64,000 bases of DNA, taken from the NCBI RefSeq assembly GCF_052857255.1, contig NC_135505.1, positions 28,705,999 to 28,769,998 of the forward strand, read 5' to 3'. A program made the translations under genes and the position numbers. The DNA comes from Amblyomma americanum. Its lineage: Eukaryota; Arthropoda; Arachnida; Ixodida; Ixodidae. This document shows positions 22,925-36,558 of this stretch, in pieces. The number at the start of each line of letters is the position of its first letter. Position 1 is the first letter of the stretch. Under the pieces are notes generated by a model. It searched no databases and was not told where the DNA came from. It worked only from the letters and a program-made list of their open reading frames with translations.

Positions 22925-22950
22925 CGCCTTTCGAAGGAGGAAATTGAAAT

Positions 22951-23113
22951 TGGTTTTTGGGGAAAGGAAATGGCTTAGTATCTGTGTCACACCTCGGCGG
23001 GTACGTTAAGAGCGCCGTGAGGGAAGAGATAAAGGAGGAACTAAGAGAAGAAATGAAGAAAGAGGTGCCATAGTGGAGAGCTCCGGAACAATTTCGACCA
23101 CCTGGGTATCTTA
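22951..23113 (-). mobile_element. 5'-truncated SINE (Ruka-type)
   Basis: The minus strand reads from GGTCGAAATTGTTCC to CTTTCCCCAAAAACC, the 3' half of the family. The tRNA-like head is missing. Confidence 0.75.
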
Positions 23114-23208
23114 AAGGGCCAGTGAAAACGTTTTGAAGGAGGCGAGTTGGCATGTCTTGTTAAGAGGAAAAATTTTGATTTTTATTACCAAATGGCAGGC
23201 AAATAAAG

Positions 23209-23505
23209 TGAGTGAGTGAAAAAAACCTTTATTGTGCAACAAAATGAGGCCACCTCATCCAGACCTCTCCTGTACCATACCCTCAGTTGAGGGAGGAGGA
23301 TCAGGAGAGATCCGGCCGCATGGGGTAGTCGCGTCAGATGCTGGCCAGGATCTCTTGTATCCCGGCGGCCTCTTCAGCTAGTCGGACGGCGGTGAGCTGG
23401 AGCTCAGGGTCCGTGCTCCGGTGCAAGGTCTCCCAGGCGTCTCTACTATTAATGTTCTTTGCCCTGCCTGGGGATTGGCTACACTCCCATATTATGGTCA
23501 CGATA
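23209..23505 (-). mobile_element. I-like LINE 3' end, 5'-truncated
   Basis: The minus strand encodes the last about 55 residues of a LINE polyprotein (IWECSQSPGRAKN, then AWETLHRS, ending LASI and stop). A 3' UTR with CAATAAAGG and a TCACTCACTCACTT tail follows. The arrangement parallels the C terminus of the large LINE at 36-42 kb (WECSDSPR, then EEAWDTALHSED), so it is a related but distinct family member. Confidence 0.8.
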
Positions 23506-23519
23506 TCTCAATAACAATC

Positions 23520-24430
23520 ATTGAAAGAATGCAGCCGGACCAAATTTCAATTGGTTGCCCACGTTTGGAAGTTTTTATTCATGCTATCTGTGATTGTTAA
23601 CATGTGACGTTTTTCAAAGAGCGAGGCAGAGCGTGTTCTATATAGGGATTTTCTATCAGTCGTATCAGTTTTTGTAGCAAAAGCAAGTTTTCAATATATC
23701 TTTTTGTATGTGAAGTTTGTGAAGTCTGTTGTCAAGTCGTTCTTCAAGTATGTGAAGTCTTGGTCAAAAGTCTGAAATCCAAAGGCTTTCTCTTCAGCCG
23801 CGTAACAGGGTCATTAAGGTACTATTGAAGACCGAATGACCTTTAAGTGCTGGCAGAAAGTTTCTTCTTACATGAGAAAACCTTCTTGCTTGACTTGTGT
23901 TTTTAATGATCCACTCGGTTCAGCATTCTGGCAACAATCATTTTGCTGCATCTGTACGCTGTGCCCCTAAGACTTGTGACGAACAGTTTACATCGCAGAA
24001 ACTGGCTGATACAATAATGTGCGGTGGTTTCTGGATTGCAGGTCTGTGAAAGGCGCTGGGTCGCCTGACTTCGCTTTTTGTACGCAAGACAGGGCAAAGA
24101 TTGCTTCCGTTACTTAGGTAAGGCAAGTTTAATCATTCCGAGGAGATTTGTGAGGAAACGGTGTAGAATATCTGATACGGGTCCCATCTTGAACCCAACA
24201 TATTGGACTTATTATTGGAAATGTGGCGGAGTGCTTGAAGGTTGCTTCACTTCCGCCACCGGTTGGCCCGGTATTGCACTGCCTCCGGGATCCGCCTGGG
24301 TCATTGTACCGCGCGTCTTTTCTATCCTGTTTTTCTATCCCACCTTTGAACTCTCGTATCTGCACGTGGTAGCGATTGTGGCTCGGCTTGAGTTAGTGGG
24401 CAGGCCTGTGCACTTTCCTTTTCTTTCTTC
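23520..24430. other. Unassigned DNA
   Basis: No gene or repeat that I can name. The 24.08-24.42 kb part is somewhat GC-rich and open in one frame, but that openness runs into a microsatellite and is not treated as coding. Confidence 0.35.
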
Positions 24431-24436
24431 CTGGCA

Positions 24437-24677
<241 letters not shown>

Positions 24678-24699
24678 ACCATTGGAAACATATCCGACC

Positions 24700-26510
24700 T
24701 TGGAGAACGGACACGCGTGTGTCGCTTCATCTTCTATTAATCCGTTAGGAAAGGCGGTAACTTTTCTTGGCAGCATATATGCTCCAGTGGATAGCAGGGG
24801 GCCTCTGTATCATAAATTGTGTTATTGCATTCCTTGAAAAGACGAAGTAACTCGCCTTCTCTATGCACTCCTGTCAAGGATTTGCATTGAGTCTTTGTTT
24901 TGTGTATTTGTTTTTTATTATTTGGTTGTTTTTCCGCCATGCCTGGCGCCTATATAGAGCCCTTTCATAGAATAAAACAGCTGATAGTGTGCCCTCGTTT
25001 TGCCCCCCCCCCCCCCCCCGACTCTCGCTTTGTTCTGTTTTGCGTTGCTGAAGAAAGAATCTATGTGCATCTAAATTTCTCCGATAGACGTAGTTGAAAA
25101 ACATGTCCGAGGGGGTCCTAACGGCCTTCGTCTTCGTGTTTGTGCTGTTTGAGAATCTATTTCTCCAGATAACTCCTAAACCACACAATGTTTCTCCCGT
25201 TTTGCACTAGCGTGGCGGATTTCTTTTCACCTATTATGAAGCAATGCCCGTCGTTTTAGTTGTTTATTTTCTCCCCAGCTTTCGATTTTGTTTTCAAAAT
25301 ATTGGTGTTTCGTTAGAAAGTTTCTTTTTCCACACTTACGGGCCACTCTAGCTCATTAGGTCGCAATGCATTCTCTTCCTACAACGTTGTATTTTTATCA
25401 CGCAGTTTCTGCTCGACCAGAGAGGAGACAGCGGCTATCTGCATATTCCTGCGGCGCCGAGAAAGGTCGGCCCAAATTGTGCGCATCCATTTGCGAGGAT
25501 TGCCGTGCTCCTTGCTGTACATCCGCAGCCTACTGAACAGTCCGGATCAGTTAAACACGATAATATAAGCTTTGCCACAAGCATCGCACCCGTCACCAAC
25601 GCACACGTGCTTGCACACCTCAAACCTTGCGGGCGATCTGGACGATAAATTTTTGTCCCCACCTCATAAAAACTTCAGTGTTTGCCTTTACGCTCCTGCG
25701 TTCCCTCTTCTTGCGCTGTGTTCATTGAAGATACTATACACTCCCGTTGTTTTGAAGGCTGTCAATTACGCTACTGAATACACGAGTCCTAATCTCTTCT
25801 CAATAACAGCTTAAGCCCTATTGGCTCAGAGGCACATTTAATTAGTTCCATTCATTATAGTGGTAGCTGTATAGAAACATTTCTCATTTTACGACGCGAG
25901 ATGCACAGGTTTAACTGTGCACAGTAGAAGCAGAACTGCGCACAAAAGTTGACTTCCCTTTGCAAATGTGCATCAGTACAGGATCACGGACGGAGTTCTA
26001 TATGTGCAAAATGGATCACATGACTCCTTATAAAAAGCCCGGGAACGTCAGTATGCAACTGTACGCAGAATTTCACCCGTGAAACTGCTGCCAGTACACG
26101 TCGCCTTACTATGGCGCAGAAGAGTAAAAAGAAAAGGTCTTTAGCTGCCAGCTTCTCGGCAACCTTAGTGGCCCTATTTTGCTTCATGTTAGACTGAACT
26201 ACTTTAGAGGCTTAATAAGGAGGGTGGCCGCACCACGGCCTCCATACCTGTTTTGTACCTTCTGATGTCGTCGATATTCCCTTCTTGCTGCCGACAAGCT
26301 TGAAAGGTTTACGTACGAAACGCCCTGAGGGCGGCCCTATCTATGACGTGAAGAGAGCAATGCACGGACTGGTGCAGTTAACATTTGCCTGACTTTTGAC
26401 CTATCGCAGAGCAAGTAGCAGAAATTTCTGAGTGAACCGCAGCAGATTGTAGTGTGACTACACAAGTGATCACCATGCGCATAATCCGTCACCGCCGACA
26501 GTCTACTAAA
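24700..26510. other. Unassigned DNA with a poly(C) tract
   Basis: No recognised gene. A run of 17 C lies at 25003-25019. Other open frames are short and motif-free. Confidence 0.4.
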
Positions 26511-26514
26511 GAGG

Positions 26515-26660
26515 CCTCAACTACGGCAGCTCTTTCTTCCTTCCTTCTCTCACTCCCTTCTTTGCCTACCGGTGTACAGAGCGGCTCGGGTGTCCACCGA
26601 GATATGTAAGACAGTTACTACGCCATTTTCTTTCCTCAAGACGAAAACCAAACCAATCCC
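26515..26660 (+). mobile_element. SINE tail fragment (Ruka-type)
   Basis: CTACGGCAGCTCTTTCTTCC, then GGGTGTCCACCGAGATATGT and a CTTTCCTCAAGACG end match the distal part of the SINE family. The head is absent. Confidence 0.7.
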
Positions 26661-29600
26661 GTAGAAATTCAGAACAGTATTCGTTGTGTTGAAGCGAGCA
26701 CCGAGGAGTTCGGTTTAACGTGCGAACATCTCACGATGCCCAGGGTCTTCAGTTGGATGGGCGTGAAGCATAGCGCATAGTCTTTGCTTGATTTAATATT
26801 TGCGCAATTTGTGTTTTTAACATTCCATAAGATGCAGCCGTATGCAGTAATTAGGTGCGAGAGTGTTTCTTCAGACATAACCTTTCGTCTCGGGGAGCAC
26901 TGCGAGATGTACGTGGCAAATACGCCAGCATTCGGAGAGCTTTGACTGTTAGTAAAACTCAGCGCGTATCTCGACGAAGACTTTCAGTTAGTACACAGCT
27001 TGCTTTCATTGTAGATCAATTTTTCCAAGGGCATGCTGATTTTATCTTGCCCATATATTTTGAGACAACGTCAAAACGTTTGATGAAGTCCATAAAAACA
27101 AGCTACAACATAAATAAAAACTATTGAGGTTTCATTTCAGATAATAACTTGATTACATCATACCTAGAAACCAAGAACCTAGTTTGTCTACATCTTTGGA
27201 CCCAGTTCACGTTTTTTAGTGATTTACGCACGTGTGTCTTGAGGATCCGTTTTGGTCCCAGTACTCCGTAATAGATAAATAAATGACCTTCTGCAAGCTC
27301 TCAAGCCTGCTGCTTTTGTTATGTAGCCCAATGATGACAGTAATTATTTTATCAGTATTAGATCAGTCAGTCAAACCTGCTTTGCTCACACTTATATTCA
27401 GTTCCATATTCCACACTAAATGTAGGTACTTGCAAAGACTCGGAATAAAAATTATGTTGATTTATAGAGATTATATTGTGAATGAACGCACAAATGGCCA
27501 CATAAGTTTTGTATTGTGGTTTTTTTAAGTAAAAAGAGAGGTTATGTACACGCATGATACCAATATGAAGTTCGCAAGTGTAAAAAAATATATAAAAGCC
27601 AATCAACACGTCTGTTTGTGAAATATTGGTTCGAACGACGACTTGGTGCAGCGCTAAATAACATTTTGATAAAGTTGGGGCCCTTTTCGAATGGAAGATG
27701 GGTTAGAAGCTCCAGCCGCACCCCAATCGCGAAAAGAATAATCTGCAGCGGATCTGGAACACACATCCCACATTAAACTGGCTCGAAATCCCGTTTCCTT
27801 CTTTCAGACAAGGGTACCAGTAATCCTGGATAACACTGTTGTGGGCACTTCATATCAAAACATGCGTCACTTTGTACAGGTGAGGAAAAATCATGTTGCG
27901 CCAAAAGCCTTAGTGTTGAGAAGACCTTGCAGTGAATGGTCGAGCTAGAAGCCGAAAATTACGCATCACTAGTGTTTCCTGTACTTTCTGGACAGGTTGG
28001 TACCAAGCAGTTATAGTAAAGAAGTATTCACAAGTCTCATTTGCGTATAATTAAAACGGCAGGCAAATTAAACAAGTGTTGAGTGGGAGCATCTTCAGCT
28101 GTATCCGAGTGTTAGCCTTGGTCTTGCTGTTTTTCTTTGTTTTTGGTTTCCCAATGCGTTCCATGTGCACAGTACTCACACCCTTTCTTTTAGACATCTT
28201 GGGACACTCCTCTTTTTTTTAGGTTCCCAGTTTTATTAACCAAGCATTCTAGGTTTACGTGACTACAAGAATTCCCTACTTGAATGTCTATTACCGCTAA
28301 TGTAAATATATAGCTGTCCGCATGCATTCCTTATAGGCGATAATCCGCATTAATCTTCTTCCGTGCTTTCGTATTCTACGAATCAAATATCAGGCGCGTA
28401 CAGAGTACAAGTGCCGCTACCTAAGGCTACTGGATTAGTTTTCATAACCTTTGCTGGGAACATTGATGTCTCTGTTGTATGGCCAGAACTTTGGAAGGCT
28501 CCCTAACCTGTTACAATAAAACGTGTTCTGAGTACAAAATTAGGTTCCACAGCAGCTTTACGGATAATATGAGTTATCACGAGGAGGTACGCGTTAAACA
28601 TCGAATACTGCCTGTTACCGAAGATTATGACTGCAGGTAAGGGTTTTTTTTTTTTGACAAGACCTATTCCTGACTCTGAAACAAACTTTCAGAAAACAAA
28701 AAAAGGCTGATCCAACGTTTTAGCATTGTTCCTTCACTGAATTGTCTCTCAAAAGAGTGCAGTGAGCTTTGTTAAGAAATAGATGTTTAGATAGAACGAC
28801 GTGTATAGGTAAATAAAAAGAGATCTCCTTTGTGTGTTAACAATTCGTATTCCCGCAGTTGTGTTTAGGAGATAAGGAGAGTTCAGGACACAAAAAAGTG
28901 TTACTATTAGTGTGAACAATAGGTGCCCTTTATTGGTGAAATTCTCATATTGCCGCAGCAGCATAGTTCTATTCAGCCTAGAATCATAATTTATTATACC
29001 AACGTGTAAATCGAGGCTTATCATTATCAATAACCCATCTTCAAGGTTTTTTGCAATACTGATCAATCAACAAAAGTGTATGAGACAATACAATCAAATT
29101 CAAGAAATTGTCCCACTGAGAAGCTTATTCTAAACGTTTAGCGAAAAAGCATTATAAACTTTTTAAACACTCCTAGCTGAAAAGCCAGTGTAAGGAAAGA
29201 TATACGAACAGAAGCTGTTATCATTGGTAACTGTTAGCATAAGAGTTTATATAAAGGTAACGCTATCCTGTTATGAGGTTGCAGTGTGAAAAAGAAGTTA
29301 TTACGTAAAAGAATTCTTTTTACTCTATCCCTTTGTAGAGAGTAGGCGCTGCCATGATATTTGTACTCATATGCTGAGGCATTAGGTGACACGTTCCTAG
29401 TCGCGCGTATCAAATGGATCTTGGTCAGGTCCCTTGACTGCTTGAAGGCCGCCATCGCCGCCAAATTTGATTCCTAATTCTCAGCCACGTGCCTGGTCTC
29501 CCTGGTTATTTCGAAACTCGAACACCGCCGCCATCAGCTAGGTTGTCATCTTGGAATCCAGCTTGATTTTTGGGCTCTTTCGTCGCTTTCCTGCTACGTG

Positions 29601-30900
29601 ACAAGCCCTGTTCCTCTATTTTGTTCGGCCTGAGCGCAGTCTTTGACCGTATTGGCCGTATTCTTACCTTTGTGTGCGGTCACATTGACCTCGCGTTGCC
29701 GTCCAAGTCCTGAGTTTTGCTACTTTGTCTTCAAATGCGTGTGGAGTCCACGTTGCTGAATAGACTTCGCAGCTCTCTACTCCTCCGAATTTATTCTGAG
29801 AATGCTGCGCTAGTACGTCATTTCTTGCTTGAAGAATAAAAGCAAAAGAGTAAAAGAGGGAGAGAGGGGAGCGACCACCTAACAATCTATATCAATTGGC
29901 AAACTTCTTTGTCCTTCAATTAACTGCCCGAAATAATGACTTTCGCAGGTGACTTAAGAATTGTCCGCGCCGCTAGAGCAACACCTTTCAACACAGCATG
30001 AAACCAATTCTACACTCTTCGTCAAAAATATACAGTACAAAGGGTCTACATTTGAGCCCTGCTGCGCGGATCCTCTTCATGCATAATCAGAGACCCTAAT
30101 CTCAAGAAGGCGGGGGGGACTAAGGTCATCAACCCTCCAGGGCTCACGACTCTCAAACGTGTTCAACAGCCCCACTACAGGGCTTGGAAGTTTACACCTT
30201 GGGCCGTATATTTTTCACCAAGCCTCTACATGTCATGAATGACAATTTAGCTCATAATGTTCGTAAAGACATATCTGCAAACCTCGTCCGAGAATGAAAA
30301 TAGGAATGTCGTTTAAATCACCTTCATATTTACTGGCAGCTTTTTGTGACAGAGGATGTTGAACGTAACGGTAACAGAGGATAAAAAATACTACGCCGCT
30401 GATGCAACAAGAAACGAAACTTCATGGTGTAGGGAAACTCATGGAACTCAACAAATTCCGAATAAGTTAGATAATTAGCAAATATTATTTATGTCATAAT
30501 TATAATATACAACAAAAACATGCACAGAGAACGTTGTACTACATTCGAATCAGCGCGAAAGCACGGATTTGTGCTACGTAAAAGACGACGCTGAGCGAGC
30601 AATGCCGCGCGACGGAGCAGACGAAATGTAATCAACACGAAGCTCCGCAATGCGCAGCGCAAGTGTGCGGTGCAGTTTAACGCCAGGCGTGTTCGGCTTC
30701 GGCGAATGCCTACACTACGATGTAGGCCGTCGCCTAAGTCTCTGCTCGGTGAACAGTGCGTCTTGGAGATGGGGGTTTATGGGGCGCAGGATTGGCCGCC
30801 TGAATGGTTGCCGATTTTCTACGCATGTGTATGTCTCCCGCAGTTTTGATGTGCTGGAAGAGCGCAGTGTAGGAGGGCATGAGAATGTGTGTCAGCATTG
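26660..30900. other. Large unassigned AT-rich region
   Basis: Over 4 kb with only short, motif-free open frames on both strands. No RNA gene, transposase or terminal repeat seen. Confidence 0.4.
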
Positions 30901-30974
30901 TGGAGCAGTATTTGTGTACGTTAAGCATTTGGTAGCTCAGCCGGTTGGTTTCCATGCAATAAAGAAAAAAATAA

Positions 30975-31060
30975 CTGCGACGATGGCCTAGTAGTTTTGC
31001 GGAGCGGCCATTCAAGGTGATCAGTCCGCGCCGCCGCTGTTTCGACTCCCAGTCGTGGAT
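30975..31060 (+). mobile_element. tRNA-headed SINE-like sequence
   Basis: GATGGCCTAGTAGTT resembles an A box and TTTCGACTCCCAGTCG a B box at a tRNA-like spacing, followed by ATATCGATGTGG. It resembles the Ser/Leu-like head at 42.2 kb and is probably a SINE head. A functional tRNA is unlikely because the acceptor and anticodon stems do not pair well by eye. Confidence 0.4.
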
Positions 31061-31425
31061 ATCGATGTGGTTTCTTTCTGCTTTGCTCCGAACCTGGCAT
31101 ACATCAGCAAGAGACGATTTTTCAACTCTGAACCTCCAGATTTGTGATTTTATACTAATTGTGTGGCAAGGCATTTCGTTATCTCTGCACAGGTCTTTTT
31201 TCAAAAACATAAATAAACCATAGCATATATTTAAAGAAAGAAAACAACAGATATCTTGCTCTACCGTACTCTAGCGCTGCAATGAGCGAATTCCGTGTGC
31301 TGACCTTAGTCCAAAATAAGCAACTACAAACGAACATTTAGCCGTATCTACTTCGCTGACCTCACTAAAGTTTCATTGAACGATTTTGCTATTCGATTAA
31401 CTAAACGAGAGAAAACAAGCAAAAA
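31060..31425. other. Unassigned DNA
   Basis: No feature that I can support beyond possible continuation of the preceding SINE body. Confidence 0.3.
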
Positions 31426-31428
31426 ATT

Positions 31429-31519
31429 GGCGGTGGTTTAGCTCTGGTTATTCGCGCCACGGCGCCGCCACGCTGAAGGTTCAAAATTCTAACGTAATGT
31501 AGCTATCGCTGCAAAAGAC
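31429..31519 (+). repeat. Internally deleted copy of the GCGGTGGTTTAGCTC repeat
   Basis: This 91-bp copy joins the first about 20 bp of the family (GCGGTGGTTTAGCTCTGG) to its last about 65 bp (GGCGCCGCCACGCTGAAGG to GTAGCTATCGCTGC). It lies head-to-tail against the full copy that starts at 31520. Confidence 0.8.
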
Positions 31520-31873
31520 TGGCGGTGGTTTAGCTCTGGTTAAACCTGGAGTGACGCGATAGCTACAGCTGGCCGACTGGAACTTGCTCAGTTGAATTGC
31601 AAAGTCAGTTTTTCGACCCTCCGTTTAGCTGGGCGTGCCTTCTTCTTGTTCGCCCCACTTGAGACGGCGCATGCGCACCGCTGTGGCAGCTCGGTTTCGC
31701 CCGCACCACGTGGCTGGTCATGTGACCAAGCACGTGACAAACCACGTGGTCAGTCACGGCGCCGCGCCGCAGGCAGCTGCTCCGCACCACGCGACCAACC
31801 ACTTGACAGCGTGGCGGCGCCGCCACGCTGAAGGCTCGGAATGCTACTGTAATGCAGCTATCGCTGCAAAACG
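31520..31873 (+). repeat. GC-rich 354-bp repeat with internal inverted motifs, copy 1
   Basis: It begins GGCGGTGGTTTAGCTCTGG and ends GCAGCTATCGCTGC. It contains GCGATAGCTAC near the start and its inverse near the end, several CACGTG words, and a perfect 20-bp palindrome (GCGTGGCGGCGCCGCCACGC, 31809-31828). A second full copy lies at 42417-42762. The TTTAGCTCTGG start is A-box-like and AAGGCTCGGAATGCT is a poor B-box candidate, so the repeat could be a SINE, or a foldback/MITE based on the inverse motifs. It is non-coding. Confidence 0.8.
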
Positions 31874-31919
31874 CCCCTATAAATATGTAGCCAAGTTTTG
31901 GTGTAATGTATAAGCTTTG

Positions 31920-34900
31920 AAATTTTTTTGTCCTCCAAAAAAAAAAATATTCAGAACGAGGAGCTTCTTGGGTTTTGTGCAAATTGCAGCTGGATCTCAA
32001 AACAAATCTAAACGTTTGAATAGAATATCATTGGGCGTAATTTGGCAGTAGCGCAATTCGGAAACAATAGTGCGTTCATTCTAGGCCCAGACTAAGCTAT
32101 TGCTTCTGAATTGTCCTTATTATACCAGTGCTCGGCTTCTCGCCATTTGCCCTAATCATGTTTTCTTTAGGGCTTGCGACTGCCTCATGCTATAATTTTG
32201 GCTCCCTGGGAAACATTTCCTTTTACTGCAAACTTATTCTTTAACATGCACACCGCTGGAGCCTCAACATCAAATAAAAATTTTTTTAAAATAGGCACTC
32301 GGTTATATGTATTGCATTTTTAAGTGCACATTCGTAATTTTTTATTATCCTTTTTTTTCATATTTTTAGGGCGAACAATTGCGTCATCTACGATCACAAA
32401 CGTACGGAAAATGAGAAACTCTATGGTCAGGTAAACAAACATCTAACTTTTTTTCAACTAGGGTTGTTATCTTCAGGATGAGGTCTTGCTCAAGTGTTGC
32501 TTCCGATTTTTCTGCCATTTTTACGGTGCACTCTAAAACACGGTAAAAAAAGGGTATGAAGCGAAAAGGAGGTGGTGCAATCACCTTGGAAATCATTTAA
32601 ACAGCTTCGTTGGCACCACAGCTTATCAGATAGCAACACTTATAGAGTCATTTGTTAACAAAGAGCACGTTCGGCATCTCGAAGAATAAAAATGGGGGGC
32701 GAACGCTCCCTCAGGGGCCACGCATATTTCATAATAACAAAGAGAACACTCAGTATACCAGCAGAAGTGCCTGATGACTTAAAATACATTGTCAAAAGTC
32801 CGGCGAAGGTCGAAGCACTATGCACTAAATTCATACTGCGCCAATAATCCTGTCCACCAGGACAAAACTTGCAATATGTGTAGTCCTTCGACAAAAATGC
32901 ATAACCAAGGCGTATGATTTCAACTCGAGAAACACACTGCTACACGGCATAAAACAAGAATTACAGCGCCCTCTCCTAAGGACATGGTTTCGATCAACCC
33001 GTGTCATTTTTGGTCCTCCAAAAGCCAGTGTGTGTGTTTTCTTTTTTTTTAGTTTGGGGGGGGGGTGAGGAAACGAGGCCGAAATCTTCGTTAAAGTGTT
33101 CTAAAGACGATGGGAAACCTGTAAAGCGGAGATTTTTTAGACGTTAGCACAGCGCAATTAGTGTTTCTAATTTATTTCCAAATTAAAGAGCGGAAGCCTG
33201 CTTCCCTGGAAGCTACAACCTGAGCATAATTCGTCTTATGTACGGGACCGCCGGTAACAACGGCGCACCTCTGAACATGTGCACAGTTTTTAGGGCTGCT
33301 CATTTGTGGTCTGGGTTCTGCAGCCTTACAAATAACACCGTGCACAGACATAGACGCTTCAAACCAAGGCTGATGATCTATTGTGGGTGGGCCACGAGTG
33401 CATACGACAGCCGTTCGGCTAGCAGTATTTAAAGAAGACCTATGGGATATCTTAGCTCTATAACCTGCGAAATCTCAAATCTGGGCATACTGAAGTGCAC
33501 AACAAAACAGTGACATCCAACGTCTCTAATGTTGGAATATTCTTCGATCGATCAAGGTTTATAATGTCCTGTGAGGTATACATCTTCAAGTTCGTCCTGC
33601 TTTATTTCAACGGGTTTTCTAGTGTGCCAGGTTCACTGTTCACGCATCGAATCCTGCGCCGACCAACCTATTTGATCTATTTTTTTTTCTTCCAGGCCAA
33701 GCCCCGTCCGTACCCCTTGGAGCGCATAACTGCACCGGCGGTGTTGTATATTTTTTCTGTTAAGAGAGAAGTCCCACAGGCTCTTTCACGACACCCCAAA
33801 GAGCTAAATTAGGTCCTGCAGGCAGGAAGTGATACCACAGTTCCACCTGGAGCTGGCTTTTTTCAGCCTGGAGGTGCAGTTGTGAATATTCAGGAACGCC
33901 AGACGTTATTGTTTTGAGTTTATTTTCCGTCATTTGTACTAAGTACAGCTGGATGTGGAGGCTACATTAGCACCCTCACTCATCATCAGAAACGGCTACA
34001 TGCACCTGCTTTTGCGGACGATCCAGAGTAAAAATCCCGCCGATAGTGCAGTCATAAAATATGCTGCATTGTAAAACGCGGATGATGCGGGCGTTGGAAC
34101 ACGTTCATAGACAAGAGATGGAAAACGCGTCAATAGGAACTTGACATATACTTTCGCTAGAGGTAAGTATAGAATAAATGCGCATTACCAGTACTGATCA
34201 ACACAGCAGAAAGTGAGAGGCTGACAAAGGTCGAATTAAAAAGATGACTCAGCAGAAACTACGAGACATAATGCTCATAAGAGATGTTTGCTAGTCACTT
34301 CGTACAACAGAGTAGATTCTTCAAGATGACCAACACAGCTACTGACTGAAGGGGGTCGCATGCGGAGAGGAGAACAGAAAAGGGGAAAATATCGGCTGCG
34401 TGTAACGAAGGACAGCTAGTTATGGATCGATGCGAGAGGTTTCAGCTTCATTTTGAAGTCGTGAGACGTTTCAGTTGGGAAACAATTTGCATCATTGTGT
34501 AAGTTTAGTATGGGCAGCCGGTTCGTCGCATCCTTATCAATATATTGGCAGGTTTAAATGCGAATATCCTAGCTGTTTCAGCGTCGACAGCTCAGAAGTA
34601 CGACAACTATGTCACAAAATGAAAGCACAGTCCCTCTCTGAAATCAGGCAACAACCTTCTCAAGGAAATATGGGGGATTGCCGTGCTCGCCTTAGAAACA
34701 AATATGAACATACTATCCGCGAGCCCACCAACGACCGCGATTTTTTTCTTCTCATGGCTGGAAATCAGTATAAACGTCATCATTATAAATTCTTCCAAAA
34801 TATCGGTAATAATGTATTTACTACTTTAATGTATCGCACTCAGCTTTGCACGAGCAATCATAGATAATCAGAAACGATATGCCGTCAATGTCGAGAAAAA

Positions 34901-34995
34901 AATTGATGATGGCCTAGCCCTGCTAGGCCAGGATATACGTAGCGTAAGCGTGGCGACATCTGGTTCGGAAGAGTTATTGCATGAAAGGCGCGCAT
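31920..34995. other. Unassigned region
   Basis: Contains a 10-G run at 33056-33065 and short open frames (for example a 130-codon plus frame at 34475-34867) without recognisable motifs. I support no gene here. Confidence 0.4.
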
Positions 34996-35002
34996 TCACT
35001 GA

Positions 35003-35395
35003 TGACCATCATCGTCGTCAGCCTGACTACACCCACTGCACGTCGAAGGCCTCTTCCATGTCTCTCCAATTAACCCTGACCTTTGCCAGCTGCGCCCACA
35101 CTTTGCCTGCAAACTTCCTAATCTCATCCACCCACCTAACCTTCTGCCGCCCCCTACTGCGCTTACTTTCTCTTGGAATCTCCTCCGTTACCCTTAAGAA
35201 CCAGCGGTTATCTCGCGTTCGCAGTACATGCTCTGGCCAAGCCCATTTGTTTCTCTTGATTTCGACTAGGATGTCATTAACCCTTGTTTTTTCCCTCACC
35301 CACTCGGCCCGCTTCCGGTCTCTTAACGTTACACCTATCATTTTCCTTTCCATGGCTCGCGGTGCTGTCCTTAACTTCAAGGAGCCCCGAAACAC
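35003..35395 (-). mobile_element. RTE-like LINE 3' fragment, open over 122 codons
   Basis: The minus strand encodes an uninterrupted C-terminal RT tail with LRTAPRAMERKMIG, DRKRAEWVRE, then EEIPRESKRSRGRQKVRW and WRDMEEAF. It ends in a (CATCAT)-type tail on plus. The reading frame is the best preserved of the five 3' copies in the window. It is strongly 5'-truncated, with no RT core. Confidence 0.85.
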
Positions 35396-35399
35396 ATTT

Positions 35400-35935
35400 T
35401 CAGTGCATTGTTTTGCCTGTTGGTTGCATATAATGAGTTATAGTGATGCCATTAGCATGGGCCGTACCACGTATACTGCGGTTTTTAATATTTTAATTAG
35501 CTCGCAAAAGCAAATTCGTGGCGCTGAAGGTGTCACCATACAGTGGCGTTTTTTAGCAGCGGATATGACATCACTTACTGCGAGCTTGATGATTGGACAA
35601 CGAGGAAATATAGTCAAATTTCGTTAATAACTAGAGATACGTTTTGTCAAGTTTGTATGTTTTATATTACATTAACAAAACCAAACTCTTTGCCCTAGAT
35701 GAAAGAACTGTAAATCAAGTAAAACAAAAATACATCACCAGAGGCTCTGGCTACTTTTTGCATCGAATGACTTTGCGCCTCTCTGTAAACAGCCTACGAC
35801 CTAGCACAAAATTCTTATGGCTACTCTCTATGTATCTGAGAGCGGCTTTGCGGAACCGATCCGATCGAGCCATTGCACTCTGTAAGCGTTCGTTTCGGTC
35901 CCAAGGAAGAATGCGTTCATTTCACATTTAGCAGG
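35400..35935. other. Unassigned DNA, possible MITE-like repeat
   Basis: Begins near an AAGGAGCCCCGAAACAC word that looks like a MITE terminus, but I found no inverted partner. No coding content. Confidence 0.25.
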
Positions 35936-35939
35936 CAGT

Positions 35940-36558
35940 GCGCATCGTCAGCTTGTGGAGTATCACCGGACGGTAGCGCCAGATGGCGCCCCGTTCTCGT
36001 CAACAGCGCGCGCTCCTTGCTCGGCCGTGACCACGGAGCAAGACTATTTAGGAGGTGAAACTCCCGTCAGTGCGAGCGAGCGCAGGCGACCAGATAAGGT
36101 CACAATGCGCCGACGGGGCCGTATGCAGCGCCCGGGCAAGCTACAGTCTTTAGGGCAGGCGGCTCCGGCGCGCTCTCCGGCGGAGCGCGCTTAAAGCAGA
36201 CGACAAGCAGACGACACGGGTGTTTGCTTCAGCGGGAACGCCGTGACGTTCTATTTCTGCGCCCTTAAGTAAAACAGCAGCAGTTCTTGTCGGTGTCTCT
36301 TCAAGGGCCGTAATACTGACAGCGCTGCTACGCGCAGTGCGGCCTCCTTCGGAAGTTTGAGCATTAGAGTGAAATTCAAGAACGAGAAGAACCGCCAACA
36401 CCAGGGGATCACGGAACTATCTTCATCACCACGGTAGAACCACTTCTCGAATTTCTGCAAGAGCTTGAATTTTCGAAGCGGCCACGCCGCCAGCTAAGCC
36501 TAGCGAAGAGGGAACGCATCGGCTCAGCAGCTCGCACAGCTGCTGCGCCGGCCCAAGC
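35940..36558 (+). other. Probable 5' UTR/promoter region of the I-like LINE
   Basis: GC-rich, CpG-rich sequence immediately before LINE ORF1. It includes an imperfect palindrome near 36.17 kb (GCGCTCTCCGGCGGAGCGCG). I infer it is the LINE 5' UTR from position and composition; the true 5' end and target duplication were not identified. Confidence 0.4.

Noticed and set aside
30925..30965. tRNA fragment at GGTAGCTCAGCCGGTTGG
   Set aside because: Only an A-box-like word, with no B box at the right distance.
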